A stretch of 64,000 bases of DNA from Methylobacterium gossipiicola. Its GTDB lineage: Bacteria > Pseudomonadota > Alphaproteobacteria > Rhizobiales > Beijerinckiaceae. The stretch covers positions 26,765-90,764 of the forward strand of contig NZ_FOPM01000018.1 of NCBI RefSeq assembly GCF_900113485.1, written 5' to 3'. Position numbers and translations under genes: made by a program. Every line of letters starts with the position of its first letter. The stretch's first letter is position 1. The notes under the pieces were generated by a model, which was not told the origin of the DNA, ran no database searches, and saw nothing but the letters and a program-made list of their open reading frames with translations. Below, in pieces: positions 17,664 through 27,785 of this stretch.

Positions 17664-18863
17664 ATGCGCGCGACGATTCTCGACGCGACCCGGACGGCCC
17701 TGCTCTGCGGGGTGCTCGCCCTGTCCGCCCTGGGCGGGGCGCGAGCCCAGAGCTTCCAGACGGCGGCGCCGCACGCGATCCTCGTCGACGCGGATTCGGG
17801 TTCGGTGCTGTTCGAGAAGGGCGCCGATGACCCCTTCTCCCCGGCCAGCATGGCCAAGCTGATGACCACCGAGATCGTGTTCAACGAGATCCGGCAGGGC
17901 CGGCTCACCATGGATTCGGAGTTCCAGATCACCGAGGATGCCTGGCGCCGGGGCGGGGCGGGGGGCGGCGGCTCGTCGATGTTCGCCCAGCTCAACAGCC
18001 GCATCAAACTGTCTGACCTCCTGCGCGGGCTCATCGTCCAGTCGGGCAACGACGCCGCCATCGCCATCGGCGAGGGCATCGCCGGCTCGGAGGAGAATTT
18101 CGGGCGGATGATGACGGCGCGGGCGAAGGAGATCGGTCTGACCCGCTCGACCTTCCGCAACGCCACGGGCTACGCCGCGCCCGACCAGAAGGTGACCGCG
18201 CGCGATCTCTCGAAGCTCGCCCTGCACCTCATCGACACCTATCCCGATCTGTACAAGATCTTCTCCGAGCGCGAGTTCACCTGGAACAAGATCAAGCAGC
18301 AGAACCGCAATCCGCTCCTCGCCCTCGACATCGGCGCCGACGGATTGAAGACCGGGTATCTCGAGGAATCCGGCTACGGTCTCACGGGCTCGGCGGTGCA
18401 GAACGGCCAGCGCCTCATCATGGTGGTGAGTGGTTTGAAGACCGCCCGCGACCGGGCGGCGGAATCCCGCAAGCTCATGGAATGGGGGTTCCGCGCCTTC
18501 GAGCCGCGACAGGTCTTCACGGCGGGCGAGACCGTGGCCGACGCCTCGGTCTATGGCGGCGCCCAGGGCAGCGTCCCGCTCGTGGCGAAGAAGCCCGTGC
18601 GGGTTCTGCTGCCGCGCGGCACCGGCGACCGGATCACCGCCAAGGTGGTGTATGACGGTCCCCTGGTCGCGCCCGTGGAGGAGGGGCAGGCCATCGGCCG
18701 CCTGAAAATCATGCGCGGCGACACCCAGGCCCTCGACCAGCCGCTCTATGCCGGCGCGTCCGTGGCGGCGGGCACGATTCCCCAGCGCGCCCTCGACGCC
18801 GCCATGGAGGTCGGCACCGGCCTGTTCCGCCGCGCCTTCGAGAAGGTCGGCGCCAAATCGTGA
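17664..18863 (+). CDS. D-alanyl-D-alanine carboxypeptidase (DacA/DacC type)
   Basis: 399 residues. Exported by a signal peptide ending GGARA-Q; trims the terminal D-Ala from peptidoglycan stem peptides. The serine-PBP motifs are all present: SxxK at 62-65 (SMAK), SGN at 127-129, and KTG at 229-231. A PBP5-like C-terminal beta domain (from about 280) and an amphipathic end (LFRRAFEKV) suitable for membrane attachment follow. Ten bp upstream of tmk. The dac-tmk-holB-metG-tatD order is common in Rhizobiales. Confidence 0.92.
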   Translation: MRATILDATRTALLCGVLALSALGGARAQSFQTAAPHAILVDADSGSVLFEKGADDPFSPASMAKLMTTEIVFNEIRQGRLTMDSEFQITEDAWRRGGAGGGGSSMFAQLNSRIKLSDLLRGLIVQSGNDAAIAIGEGIAGSEENFGRMMTARAKEIGLTRSTFRNATGYAAPDQKVTARDLSKLALHLIDTYPDLYKIFSEREFTWNKIKQQNRNPLLALDIGADGLKTGYLEESGYGLTGSAVQNGQRLIMVVSGLKTARDRAAESRKLMEWGFRAFEPRQVFTAGETVADASVYGGAQGSVPLVAKKPVRVLLPRGTGDRITAKVVYDGPLVAPVEEGQAIGRLKIMRGDTQALDQPLYAGASVAAGTIPQRALDAAMEVGTGLFRRAFEKVGAKS

Positions 18864-18873
18864 CGGGCGAACC

Positions 18874-19551
18874 GTGACCGGGACGACAGGGGCGTTCATC
18901 ACCTTCGAGGGCGGGGAGGGGGCCGGGAAATCCACCCAGGTCCGGCGCCTCGCCGCGCGCCTGCGCACCGGCCACCCCGTGGTGGTGACGCGCGAGCCCG
19001 GCGGCTCGCCCAAGGCCGAGGCGATCCGCGCGGCCCTGCTGTCGGGGGTCGCGAAGCCCTACGGCCCCTTCGCCGAGGCCCTGCTGTTCTCCGCCGCCCG
19101 CATCGACCACCTCGATACCCTGATCCGCCCGGCCCTCGCCCGGGGCGAGACGGTGCTGTGCGACCGGTTCGCGGATTCGACGCGGGCCTACCAGGGCGCG
19201 GCCGGCGGCCTCGCCCCCGACCTGGTGACGAGCCTCGAGCGGGTCGTCGTCGGTCCGACCCGCCCGGACCTCACCCTCATCCTCGACCTCGACCCGGCCC
19301 TCGGCCTCGCCCGCGCCGCCAAGCGTTCGGCCGAGGGCGCCGAGGCCGGTCCCGACCGGTTCGAGGCCGAGGCGTTGGCCTTCCACACCCGCCTGCGCGA
19401 CGCCTTCCGGGCCATCGCGGCCGCCGAGCCGGGGCGCTGCGTGCTCATCGACGCGAGCGCCGAACCGGAGGCCGTGGAGGCGGCGATCCGGACCGCCGTG
19501 ACGGCGCGATTGCCCCGCCTTCTCGGGGAGGCGCACGGCGATGCGGCCTGA
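18874..19551 (+). CDS. tmk: Thymidylate kinase
   Basis: 225 residues. Phosphorylates dTMP to dTDP. P-loop FEGGEGAGKST (11-21), TREPGGSPKAEAIRAALL, and DRFADSTRAYQG (the DRx motif) are all visible. The start is GTG at 18874, which puts the P-loop at the normal distance. It overlaps holB by 11 bp, indicating translational coupling with the replication clamp-loader gene. Confidence 0.94.
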   Translation: MTGTTGAFITFEGGEGAGKSTQVRRLAARLRTGHPVVVTREPGGSPKAEAIRAALLSGVAKPYGPFAEALLFSAARIDHLDTLIRPALARGETVLCDRFADSTRAYQGAAGGLAPDLVTSLERVVVGPTRPDLTLILDLDPALGLARAAKRSAEGAEAGPDRFEAEALAFHTRLRDAFRAIAAAEPGRCVLIDASAEPEAVEAAIRTAVTARLPRLLGEAHGDAA

Positions 19552-20602
19552 ACGCCTACCCGAGGACGTCGAAGCCGGCGACCTTCCGAACATCCCCCGT
19601 CCCCGCGATCAGGCGGGGTTCGTCGGCCACGGGCAAGCCGAGGCCGCCCTCATGGAGGGGATCGGGGCGGGGCGTCTGCATCACGCCTGGCTCATCGGCG
19701 GCCCGCGCGGCATCGGCAAGGCGACCTTGGCCTATCGCGTCGCCCGCTGGCTCATCGCCAACCCGGAGCCCGGCACCGCGCCCCGGACGTTCGACGTCGA
19801 TCCGGATCACCCGGCGGCGCGACAGGTCGCGGCCCTGTCGCACCCCAACCTCGTCGCCCTGCGTCGGATCCGGCCGCCGACGGCGAAAACCCTGGCGACG
19901 AAGATCTCCGTGGATGCGGCGCGCGGCGCCCTCGCGCTGTTCGGCTCCACCGGCGGCACGGCGGGCTACCGCATCTGCATCGTCGACAGCGCCGAGGACC
20001 TGAACGCCAACAGCGCCAACGCGCTCCTGAAGATGGTGGAGGAGCCGCCGCCCCGCTGCCTGTTCCTCATCGTCAGCCACGCGCCGGGCCGGCTGCTGCC
20101 GACGATCCGGTCGCGCTGCCGGGCCCTCACCCTGCGCCCACTGGCCGAGGCCGACATCGCCCGGGTGGTGACGGGATTTCCGCAGCCCTTCGTCCAGCCG
20201 GAGCCGGACGCCCTCGCCCGGGCCATCGCCCTCTCGGAAGGCTCCGTGGCGCAGGCGCTCGCGATGCTGGAGCCCGCCACCGCCAACCTCGTGGCGGAGG
20301 TCGAGACCCTGCTCGCCCGCCTCGACCACCCGGACTGGCGCCGCATCCTGGCGCTCGCGGAAAAGCTCTCGGGGCGCGACGCCGACGACCTGTTCACCGC
20401 CAGCCTCGACACGGTGTTCCGCTTCGTCTCGGCCGAACTCGACCGGCGGGCCCACGAGGACCCCGCCCGCCTTGCGGCCCTGGTCGAGGTGTGTGACAAG
20501 ATCGCCCGCGCCGCGCGGGAGGCCGCGACCTACAATCTCGACCGCCGGCCGCTGGTCCTGTCCCTGTTCGGAGACCTCGCCGGCGCCGTGCGCGCGGCTT
20601 GA
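19541..20602 (+). CDS. holB: DNA polymerase III subunit delta'
   Basis: 353 residues; clamp-loader subunit. Signature features: [21 protein letters not shown] near residue 47-67 (P-loop-like), [23 protein letters not shown], and a sensor-1/SRC segment [17 protein letters not shown]. The start lies inside the end of tmk, and its stop overlaps an alternative TTG start of metG. Length and motif order fit the alphaproteobacterial delta' family. Confidence 0.93.
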   Translation: MRPERLPEDVEAGDLPNIPRPRDQAGFVGHGQAEAALMEGIGAGRLHHAWLIGGPRGIGKATLAYRVARWLIANPEPGTAPRTFDVDPDHPAARQVAALSHPNLVALRRIRPPTAKTLATKISVDAARGALALFGSTGGTAGYRICIVDSAEDLNANSANALLKMVEEPPPRCLFLIVSHAPGRLLPTIRSRCRALTLRPLAEADIARVVTGFPQPFVQPEPDALARAIALSEGSVAQALAMLEPATANLVAEVETLLARLDHPDWRRILALAEKLSGRDADDLFTASLDTVFRFVSAELDRRAHEDPARLAALVEVCDKIARAAREAATYNLDRRPLVLSLFGDLAGAVRAA

Positions 20603-20670
20603 GCCGGACGGACCCTCATCGCGATTCGTCCCGTGATCCTTTTGAACCCTGCCTCCGGGGAACCTTCGAC

Positions 20671-22239
20671 GTGACCGACCCGGCTTCCGAAAAAACCTTC
20701 GGCATCACCACCGCGATCTCCTACCCCAACGGCGCGCCGCATATGGGCCACGCCTACGAGGTGATCGCCACGGATGCGTTCGCGCGCTTCAAACGCATCG
20801 ACGGCTACGACGTGCTGTTCTCCACGGGCACGGACGAGCACGGCCTCAAGATTCAGCAGACGGCTGCCAAGGCCGGGATCAGCCCCCGCGACCTCGTCGA
20901 CGACATGGCCGCCCGCTTCAAGGCCATGGCCGAGGCGCTGAACTGCTCCCACGACCGCTTCATCCGCACCACCGAGCCGGAGCACTATGCCGCCGCCCAG
21001 GAGCTGTGGCGCCGGATGGAGGCCAATGGCGACATCTACCTGTCGAAATACGCCGGCTGGTACTCCGTGCGCGACGAAGCCTACTACAACGAAGACGAGA
21101 CGGAGATCGGCCCCGACGGGGAGCGCCGCGCCCGCGAGACCGGCACGGCCGTGACCTGGATGGAGGAGGAGAATTTCCTCTTTCGCCTCTCCGCTTACGG
21201 GGATCGGCTCCTGGCGCTCTATGAGGCGCAGCCCGATTTCATCGGCCCCGAGACCCGGCGCAACGAGGTGGCAAGCTTCGTCCGCTCCGGCCTCAAGGAC
21301 TTTTCGGTGAGCCGCACCAATTTCGACTGGGGCGTGCCGGTGCCGGGGCATCCCGATCACGTCATGTACGTGTGGGTCGATGCCCTGACGAACTACCTCA
21401 CGGTGACGGGATTCCCGGACGAGTCGGACGCGCGGAAGAAGTTCTGGCCAATGGACCTGCACGTCATCGGCAAGGACATCGTGCGCTTCCACGCCGTCTA
21501 TTGGCCGGCCTTCCTCATGTCGGCCGGTCTGCCCCTGCCCAAGCGCGTGTTCGGCCACGGCTTCCTGCTCTCCAAGGGCGAGAAGATGTCGAAGTCGCTG
21601 GGCAACGTCGTCGACCCCATGACCCTCGCGGCCACCTACGGGGTCGACGCCCTGCGCCACTTCGTCCTGCGCGAGGTCCCCTTCGGCGGCGACGGCAACT
21701 ACACCCACGAGGCCATCGTCACCCGTTACACGGCGGACTTGTCGAACGGGCTGGGCAACCTCGCGCAGCGCTCGCTCTCGATGATCGCCAAGAACCTCGG
21801 CGGCCTCATCCCGGAGCACGGCGACTTCACGGACGACGACCGCGCCCTTCTGGCTCTCGCCGATGCCCTGCCGAGCGCCGTCCGCGAGGCCATGGACCGG
21901 CTCGCCCCGCACACGGCGCTGGCCGAGATCTGGGCGGTGGTGACGGCCTCGGACCGTTACTTCGACGCCCAGAAGCCCTGGGTGCTGCGCAAGACCGACC
22001 CGGTGCGCATGGCCGCCTCCCTCTACGTGGTGGCCGAGACCCTGCGGGCCATCGCGATCCTGGTGCAGCCGTTCATGCCGGACTCGGCGGGAAAACTCCT
22101 CGATCTCCTGGCCGTGCCGGCGGACTGCCGCCGCCTCGCCGATGTGGGGGAGGGGGGGCGCCTCGTCCCCGGCACCCCGCTCCCCGCCCCCGTCGGGCTG
22201 TTCCCGCGCTACGTCGAACCGGAAACGACGGCGGGCTGA
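20671..22239 (+). CDS. metG: Methionyl-tRNA synthetase
   Basis: 522 residues, class I synthetase that charges tRNA-Met. HIGH-type signature HMGH at about residue 24-27 ([15 protein letters not shown]) and KMSKS in the segment [14 protein letters not shown]. The connective region has [14 protein letters not shown] without zinc-binding cysteines, and no C-terminal tRNA-binding appendix, i.e. the short form. GTG at 20671 is the likely start; an in-frame TTG at 20599 would add 24 residues lacking family similarity. Confidence 0.94.
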   Translation: MTDPASEKTFGITTAISYPNGAPHMGHAYEVIATDAFARFKRIDGYDVLFSTGTDEHGLKIQQTAAKAGISPRDLVDDMAARFKAMAEALNCSHDRFIRTTEPEHYAAAQELWRRMEANGDIYLSKYAGWYSVRDEAYYNEDETEIGPDGERRARETGTAVTWMEEENFLFRLSAYGDRLLALYEAQPDFIGPETRRNEVASFVRSGLKDFSVSRTNFDWGVPVPGHPDHVMYVWVDALTNYLTVTGFPDESDARKKFWPMDLHVIGKDIVRFHAVYWPAFLMSAGLPLPKRVFGHGFLLSKGEKMSKSLGNVVDPMTLAATYGVDALRHFVLREVPFGGDGNYTHEAIVTRYTADLSNGLGNLAQRSLSMIAKNLGGLIPEHGDFTDDDRALLALADALPSAVREAMDRLAPHTALAEIWAVVTASDRYFDAQKPWVLRKTDPVRMAASLYVVAETLRAIAILVQPFMPDSAGKLLDLLAVPADCRRLADVGEGGRLVPGTPLPAPVGLFPRYVEPETTAG

Positions 22240-22283
22240 GGGCGCCGCCGAAGCCGCGCCGGTCGAGAACCATCGAGTCTAGA

Positions 22284-23063
22284 ATGCTGGTCGATAGTCA
22301 CTGCCACCTCGATTTTCCGAACTTCGCCGAAGATCTGCCGGGCGTCCTCGCCCGCGCCAGGCAGGCGGGCGTGACCCGCATGGTCACCATCTCGACGCGG
22401 GTGGCGAAGGCGAACGTCTACGCGGCCCTGTCGGAGGCGCACCCCGAGATCTGGCACACGATCGGCACCCATCCGGACGGGGCCGGGGACGAGCCCGATG
22501 TGCCGACCGAGACCATCGTGGGGCTCAGCCGGCATCCGCGCTGCGTCGGCATCGGCGAATCCGGCCTCGATTTCCACTACGACAACGCCGCCCCGGAGGC
22601 GGTGCAGGAGCGGGTGTTCCGCCGCCACATCGCGGCGGCCCGCGAGACCGGCCTGCCCCTCGTCATTCATTCCCGCGCCGCCGATGCCGAGATGGAGGCG
22701 ATCCTCGTCGACGAGATGGGGCAGGGGGCCTTCACCGCCGTGCTGCACTGCTTCTCGTCCGGGGCGCGTCTGGCCGAGGTCGGGGTCGAACTCGGGCTCT
22801 ACGTGTCGTTCTCCGGCATCGTCACGTTCCGGCGCTCGCAGGAGCTGCGGGCCATCGCGCTGTCCGTGCCGCGCGACCGCCTGCTGGTGGAGACCGACGC
22901 TCCGTTCCTGGCGCCCGAGCCGCACCGGGGCCGCACCAACGAGCCGGCCTACACCGCCGACACGGCGCGGTCCCTCGCCAAGACCCTCGACATGGCGTTC
23001 GAGGAGTTCGCCGCCCTCACCACCGCCAACTTTCACCGCCTGTTCCACAAGGCCGCCGCCTGA
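22284..23063 (+). CDS. tatD: TatD-family metal-dependent hydrolase/DNase
   Basis: 259 residues. TIM-barrel amidohydrolase with the metal-binding DSHCHLD at the N-terminus, GIGESGLDFHYD, IHSRAA, LHCFSSG, and VETDAPFLAPEPHRG. TatD enzymes act as 3'-5' DNA exonucleases in repair. Lies 44 bp after metG in the same operon, the standard alphaproteobacterial arrangement. Confidence 0.92.
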   Translation: MLVDSHCHLDFPNFAEDLPGVLARARQAGVTRMVTISTRVAKANVYAALSEAHPEIWHTIGTHPDGAGDEPDVPTETIVGLSRHPRCVGIGESGLDFHYDNAAPEAVQERVFRRHIAAARETGLPLVIHSRAADAEMEAILVDEMGQGAFTAVLHCFSSGARLAEVGVELGLYVSFSGIVTFRRSQELRAIALSVPRDRLLVETDAPFLAPEPHRGRTNEPAYTADTARSLAKTLDMAFEEFAALTTANFHRLFHKAAA

Positions 23064-23141
23064 CGCGGGCAGGGGCTGGAGCGGAGGAGGGGGCGTGACA
23101 GGCCCCTGCCCCCTCCGATACCAACGGAGCCGGAGGGTGCG

Positions 23142-23945
23142 ATGGGTTCCTTGACGTTGACGATCCTCGGCTGCGGCTCGTCGGGCGGCGTGCCCCGCGT
23201 CGCCTATGGCTGGGGCGCCTGCGATCCGGCCGAGCCGAAGAACCGGCGGCGGCGCTGCTCCCTTCTCGTGGAGCGGGGCGGGCCGGGCGACGGCACCACC
23301 GTCCTCGTCGACACCTCGCCGGACCTGCGCGAGCAACTCATCGGGGCCGGGGTGAAGCGCCTCGATGCGGTGCTGTTCACCCACGCCCATGCCGACCACA
23401 CCCACGGCATCGACGATGTCCGCCCCCTCGTGATCCACATGCACCAGCGCATCCCGGTCTATGCCGATGCCCTCACCCGCACGCTCCTGGAGCGCCGCTT
23501 CGGCTACTGCTTCGTGACGCCGCCGGGCAGCGACTATCCGCCGATTCTCGACCTGAACAGCCTCGCGGCGGGGGAGAGCGTGACGGTGGAGGGGGCGGGC
23601 GGCGCCGTGACGGCCCTGCCCTTCGCCATGGAGCACGGCAACGAGGCGGCGCTCGGGTTTCGTTTCGGTTCGGCCGCCTATGCCCCCGATGTCAGCCTGA
23701 TGCCGGAGGCGGCGCAGGCGCGGCTGCACGACCTCGATCTTCTCATCATCGACGCCCTGCGGGAGACGCCGCACCCGACGCACTACTCGGTCTCGGACGC
23801 CCTGGCACTCATCGAGACGGTGCGGCCCCGCCGCGCCGTGCTGACCAATCTCCACACGGATCTCGACTACGCCACCCTGGCGCGCAAGCTCCCGGCCCAC
23901 GTGGTGCCGGCCTATGACGGGTTGAGCCTGACGGTGGATGCGTGA
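23142..23945 (+). CDS. PhnP-like metallo-beta-lactamase fold hydrolase
   Basis: 267 residues. N-terminal LTILGCGSSGGVPR and the HxHxDH metal motif THAHADHTHGIDD mark the PhnP/tRNase Z-like group; PhnP is a cyclic-phosphate phosphodiesterase. Later histidines (MEHGNE, NLHTDLDY) complete the metal site. Follows tatD by 78 bp, on the same strand, as in many relatives. No phosphonate genes are nearby, so a function other than phosphonate use is likely. Confidence 0.88.
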   Translation: MGSLTLTILGCGSSGGVPRVAYGWGACDPAEPKNRRRRCSLLVERGGPGDGTTVLVDTSPDLREQLIGAGVKRLDAVLFTHAHADHTHGIDDVRPLVIHMHQRIPVYADALTRTLLERRFGYCFVTPPGSDYPPILDLNSLAAGESVTVEGAGGAVTALPFAMEHGNEAALGFRFGSAAYAPDVSLMPEAAQARLHDLDLLIIDALRETPHPTHYSVSDALALIETVRPRRAVLTNLHTDLDYATLARKLPAHVVPAYDGLSLTVDA

Positions 23946-23966
23946 TGCGGGAGGAGGGCGGTCCGG

Positions 23967-24803
23967 TCAGTTCCGGGCCGGAGCGTCTTCGGCCAAGCCG
24001 GCATTGACGAGGATCTGGGCCGAGGCGGCCTTGGCGAGCTGGTCGTAGCCCGCATCGGTCATGTGGAGGCCGTCCGGGCCGATCATCTGCGTCGGCGTGA
24101 GCAGGCCCTTGGCCACCCAGGCGCGCATGAGGGCATTGCGGCGGATCACCGGCACGCCGAGTTCCGTCGCGACCTCGTGCAGGGCCGTGCCGTAGCGCTC
24201 CGATCCGGCGGTGCCGGACAGGCGCTTGCACCATTGTTGATCCATGAGGATCACGTCCGCGCCCGTGGCGCGGATCGCCAGGATGCCGGCGCGGGTGAGT
24301 TCGGCGAAGCGCTCGACGCTGACGCCGGTCATCGGGTCGTTGCTGCCCGTCTGCCACACGACGAGATCGGGCTTCTCCGCCAGGACGTCGCGCGCGAGAC
24401 GCTGGGCCATGGCCTCGGAATCGTCGCCGCCCTTGCCCCGGTTGATCACCGTGACCGACTGGTGGCCGGCCTTGCCGAGACGCGCCTCCAGATCCTCCTG
24501 CAGCTGCGCCGGATAGGCCGAGGCCGGCGAGGAGGCGCCGATGCCCTCCGTGGAGGACGATCCGAAGGCCACGATGCGGATGTCCCTGCCCTCGGCGACG
24601 AGGCCGGCGACGCGCGGCAGGCGCGCTAGGGTGCGGGCATGAAGGGCCGGGCGGCCCGAGAAAGCCGGCCGCACCGGCGCGGGCGCGTCCAACCCAACAT
24701 GGAGGACGGGAAGCGGGGCCGGCTCGGACCAGGCCGGGGCACACAGGGCCGTCAGGGTAAGGCCGAGGACCGGAACGAGGGAGACACGCGCGGGGATCGA
24801 CAT
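23967..24803 (-). CDS. Secreted SGNH/GDSL hydrolase
   Basis: 278 residues from ATG 24803 (a GTG directly upstream is also possible). Signal peptide to about CAPAWS. SGNH blocks: block I FGSSSTEGIG (nucleophile Ser in GSSS, where many relatives have GDS), block II NRGKGGDD, block III TGSND, block V DGLHMTDAGYDQLA with the Asp-His pair. Members are esterases, lipases or sugar deacetylases; the substrate is not clear. Convergent with the PhnP-like gene. Confidence 0.87.
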   Translation of the reverse strand: MSIPARVSLVPVLGLTLTALCAPAWSEPAPLPVLHVGLDAPAPVRPAFSGRPALHARTLARLPRVAGLVAEGRDIRIVAFGSSSTEGIGASSPASAYPAQLQEDLEARLGKAGHQSVTVINRGKGGDDSEAMAQRLARDVLAEKPDLVVWQTGSNDPMTGVSVERFAELTRAGILAIRATGADVILMDQQWCKRLSGTAGSERYGTALHEVATELGVPVIRRNALMRAWVAKGLLTPTQMIGPDGLHMTDAGYDQLAKAASAQILVNAGLAEDAPARN

Positions 24804-25202
24804 CACGTTCGCTTCGCTGGGCTGTCAGAACGGTCCACGCCCGGCAAGGCGGTGCGACCGTATAAATTATTTCTTGAGCCAAGATTATGACGAAGGCGAG
24901 GGCGTTAACGATCTCCATGGCACAATGTGCCCCGTTTGTCCGAGTTATGCCCCGAACCCCGGGCTCAAGATGAATCCCGGGTTCATCGTGGAGGGCTCCG
25001 AAGGCCCTCAGGAACCCCCCTGCCCCCTGATTCTGTCAGGGATAGTTCCATAATATATCTTATGCGAACGCCATGGGTTCGCTCCGGGAGGTCCGGTCGG
25101 GGCCCGGTCGGCACCCGCTCGGCGGCCTCCGACCAAGCCTCCCGCCCGGTCGGAGCGCCCTCGCCCGTCGGTCCGCGACCGCTTGGGTCGGGCGGGCGCC
25201 GG
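24804..25202 (+). other. Intergenic region with A+T-rich islands
   Basis: About 400 bp. Two islands stand out against the GC-rich background: ATAAATTATTTCTTGAG around 24862-24879 (upstream of the SGNH gene) and CATAATATATCTTATG near 25050-25066. Between 25083 and 25195 the sequence is rich in short CGGTCGG-like direct repeats. No gene or tRNA was recognised. Confidence 0.5.
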
Positions 25203-25240
25203 ATCAGAGCCGGAGTTCGATATCAGAGCCGAAGTTCGAT
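25203..25240 (+). repeat. 19-bp tandem duplication across a stop codon
   Basis: Copies at 25203-25221 and 25222-25240 differ at one base (25213 g versus 25232 a). The second copy contains the last codons and stop (IELRL-stop on the minus strand) of the adjacent small gene, so the gene's end has been duplicated downstream of itself. Confidence 0.9.
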
Positions 25241-25507
25241 CCGATCCGCCGAGAGCACCACGGCATCGGGTCGGTGCTCCGTGGCGTCGGTGGCGTAGTG
25301 CAGCGCGTCGGCGCGCGTCCGGAACAGGCCCCCGGCCAGCCCGTGGATTTCCGTGGCGACCCAGAATCCCTGCGGGTCCTGGCCGACGACGAACCGGGAT
25401 GGCGCACGGATCGCAGGATTCGGGGTGAGGGGGATGGCGACGGGCATCGGACTGGGCATGGATCGGCCGGGGTTCGCGCGATCCGCTACTGGGACCGCAT
25501 CCGTCAT
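25223..25507 (-). CDS. Small hypothetical protein
   Basis: 94 residues from ATG 25507. The C-terminal 60 residues (SRFVVGQDPQGFWVATEIHG, GGLFRTRADALHYA) look like a compact domain found in many Methylobacterium small proteins of unknown function; the N-terminus is Pro/Ala-rich. An in-frame upstream start (25567) is possible. No function can be assigned. Divergent from ada. Confidence 0.6.
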   Translation of the reverse strand: MTDAVPVADRANPGRSMPSPMPVAIPLTPNPAIRAPSRFVVGQDPQGFWVATEIHGLAGGLFRTRADALHYATDATEHRPDAVVLSADRIELRL

Positions 25508-25671
25508 CTGCACCAGCGCGCATAAGGGTTCGAGGCGGACCGGGGCGCGATGAGATGAGGAAACCATCAGGAACGGTCCCGTCTTCCGCGGAACGGAGAG
25601 GCGCGGGTGAGGGCGGTTTCGGCAGCAAGGAACGGGATGCCTTCGTCCCCGGGAGGGGCCAGGATCGTGCG

Positions 25672-26763
25672 ATGTCGAGCCCCCTCCCCGCTGCCGCCCC
25701 CGATCTTCCGGACGCCGATGCCCGCTGGGCCGCCGTTGTGGCCCGCGATCCGGCGGCCGATGGGTGCTTCGTCTATGCCGTGCGCACCACCGGTGTGTAT
25801 TGCCGGCCGGGCTGCGGCGCCCGCACCCCGCGCCGGGAGAACGTGAGCTTCCACGCCACCCCGGCGGCGGCGCGGGAAGCCGGTTTTCGCCCCTGCCTGC
25901 GCTGCCGCCCGGACGATCCCCCCCGGAGCGCCCGACACGCCGAGGCCGTGGCCCGGGCCTGCCGCCTCATCACGGCGGCGGAGGAGCCCCCTGCCCTCGC
26001 GGCCCTTGCGCGCGTCGCGGGCCTGAGCCCGTTCCACTTCCATCGGGTGTTTCGTGAGCTCACGGGGGTGACGCCGAAGGCCTATGCCGAGGCCGTGCGG
26101 ACGGAGCGCCTCGCGGCGGCCTTGCCGGAGGCCGCAACGGTGACGGAAGCCGCCTACGCGGCGGGCTACGGCACGGCGGGCCGGTTCTATGCCGCTGCGG
26201 AACAGCGCCTCGGCATGGCGCCGGGGGCCGCCCGCAGGGGCGGGGCCGGGATTGCCATCCGCTACTGCGTGGCGGCGTGCAGCCTCGGGTCCGTTCTGGT
26301 GGCGGCGACCGAGCGGGGCCTCTGCGCCATCCTGCTCGGCGACGATCCCGAAGCCCTCGTCCACGACCTGCGCGTGCGCTTCCCCAAAGCCGACCTCGCC
26401 GAGGCGGAGGCCGGGTTCGCCGCCCGGGTCGCCGAAGTCGTGGCCTTCGTCGAGGCGCCGCGCCTCGGCCTCGCCTTGCCCCTCGACATCGGCGGCACCG
26501 CCTTCCAGCAAAGGGTCTGGGCGGCTCTACGGGCGATCCCGCCGGGGCGGACGGCGACCTACGCGGAGATCGCGGGGCGGATCGGCCAGCCCGCCGCCGT
26601 CCGGGCCGTGGCCCGCGCCTGCGCCGCCAACGCCCACGCGGTGGCGATTCCCTGCCACCGCGTGGTGCGGGAGGACGGATCGCGCGCCGGCTATCGCTGG
26701 GGCGTCGCCCGCAAGGCCGAACTCCTGCGGCGCGAGAAGCCCGGCCCGGGCGATCTGGAGTGA
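25672..26763 (+). CDS. ada: Ada: methylphosphotriester/O6-methylguanine repair and activator
   Basis: 363 residues with the complete three-part Ada layout. The N-terminal zinc domain has C44, C48, C75, C78 (GVYCRPGC, PCLRC); C44 corresponds to the methyl-acceptor Cys38 of E. coli. An AraC-type HTH lies at about 90-185. The C-terminal O6-alkylguanine transferase carries IPCHRVV with acceptor C328. It repairs methylated DNA and, once methylated, activates its own regulon. An alkylation response is sensible in a cell producing formaldehyde and other C1 alkylants, though that link is inference. Confidence 0.94.
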   Translation: MSSPLPAAAPDLPDADARWAAVVARDPAADGCFVYAVRTTGVYCRPGCGARTPRRENVSFHATPAAAREAGFRPCLRCRPDDPPRSARHAEAVARACRLITAAEEPPALAALARVAGLSPFHFHRVFRELTGVTPKAYAEAVRTERLAAALPEAATVTEAAYAAGYGTAGRFYAAAEQRLGMAPGAARRGGAGIAIRYCVAACSLGSVLVAATERGLCAILLGDDPEALVHDLRVRFPKADLAEAEAGFAARVAEVVAFVEAPRLGLALPLDIGGTAFQQRVWAALRAIPPGRTATYAEIAGRIGQPAAVRAVARACAANAHAVAIPCHRVVREDGSRAGYRWGVARKAELLRREKPGPGDLE

Positions 26764-26854
26764 CCGGGTGTCCTGTGCCCTCGGCCCTTGCCCGCTCGGT
26801 CCGGACGGGGGAAGAGGGGCCTTCGCCGCGCGAAAGGCCCCCGATCCGTTGAGC

Positions 26855-27781
26855 GTGACACCGCCCTCCCCCGCCCGGCCCCCGCAGGACCGATCAGCGG
26901 CCCTCTCGGCCTATCCGATCCTCGCCCTCACCATGCTGCTCTGGGGCGGCAACGTCGTGGCGGGCAAGTCGGCGGTGGGCGAGGTCTCGCCGCAGGTGCT
27001 TACCTGCCTGCGCTGGGCCCTCGCCTGCCTCGTCCTCGTCCTGCCGGCGCGGGCGGGCCTGCGGGCCGAATGGGGAACGCTGAAGGCGCACTGGCGCTAT
27101 GTGCTGCTCATGGGGGCCTGCGGCTACACACTCTACGCGAGCCTGTTCTACGCCGCCGGCCTCTACACGACGGGGATCAACATCGCGTTGTTCCAGGGCT
27201 CGATTCCCGTCCTCGTCATCCTCATCAACTACGCCGTCCATCGGGTCGCCGTGAGCCGGGCGCAGGCGATCGGCGTCGTCGTGACCCTGGCGGGAGCCGT
27301 GGTGGCCGCCACCCATGGCGATTGGCGGGTGCTGACGCAGTTCGGCTTCAATCGCGGCGACCTGCTCATGCTCGGGGCCTGCCTGCTCTACGCCGGCTAC
27401 GCCGTCGCGCTCGGTGCGCGGCCGAAGGTCTCGGGGTTGACCTTCTTCAGCGCCATGGCGCTCGCCGCTTTCCTCACCTCCCTGCCGCCCCTCGCCGCCG
27501 AATGGTGGCTCGGCCACACGGTCTGGCCGACGCCGCGGGGCTGGCTCATCGTCGCGTTCGTGGCCCTGGGACCGACCCTGGCCGCCCAGCTCGGCTTCAT
27601 GCGTGGGGTCGAACTCATCGGCCCAAACCGGGCCGGCCTGTTCGTGAACCTCGTGCCGATCTTCGGAGCGGGCCTCGCCGTCCTGTTCCTCGGCGAGCCG
27701 TTCCGTTGGAACGATGCCCTGGCCCTCGGCCTCGTCCTCGGCGGCATCGCCATCGCGGAACGCCTCGGCCGGCGGCGGTGA
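26855..27781 (+). CDS. EamA/DMT-family membrane transporter
   Basis: 308 residues with about ten hydrophobic segments in two EamA repeats (first half starting PILALTMLLWGGNVVAGK; second half from LLMLGACLLYAGYAVALGAR). GGN near the first helix and LFVNLVPIFGAGLAVLFLGE near the end are typical of the family, which exports small metabolites. GTG 26855 was chosen as start; TTG 26849 is an alternative. The reading frame remains open far upstream inside ada, but that part is a shadow. Substrate unknown. Confidence 0.85.
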   Translation: MTPPSPARPPQDRSAALSAYPILALTMLLWGGNVVAGKSAVGEVSPQVLTCLRWALACLVLVLPARAGLRAEWGTLKAHWRYVLLMGACGYTLYASLFYAAGLYTTGINIALFQGSIPVLVILINYAVHRVAVSRAQAIGVVVTLAGAVVAATHGDWRVLTQFGFNRGDLLMLGACLLYAGYAVALGARPKVSGLTFFSAMALAAFLTSLPPLAAEWWLGHTVWPTPRGWLIVAFVALGPTLAAQLGFMRGVELIGPNRAGLFVNLVPIFGAGLAVLFLGEPFRWNDALALGLVLGGIAIAERLGRRR

Positions 27782-27785
27782 CGAT

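Noticed and set aside
21372..22283. Plus-strand frame covering part of metG and running into tatD
   Set aside because: The upstream part is a frame shadow of metG; only the region from 22284 has TatD motifs.
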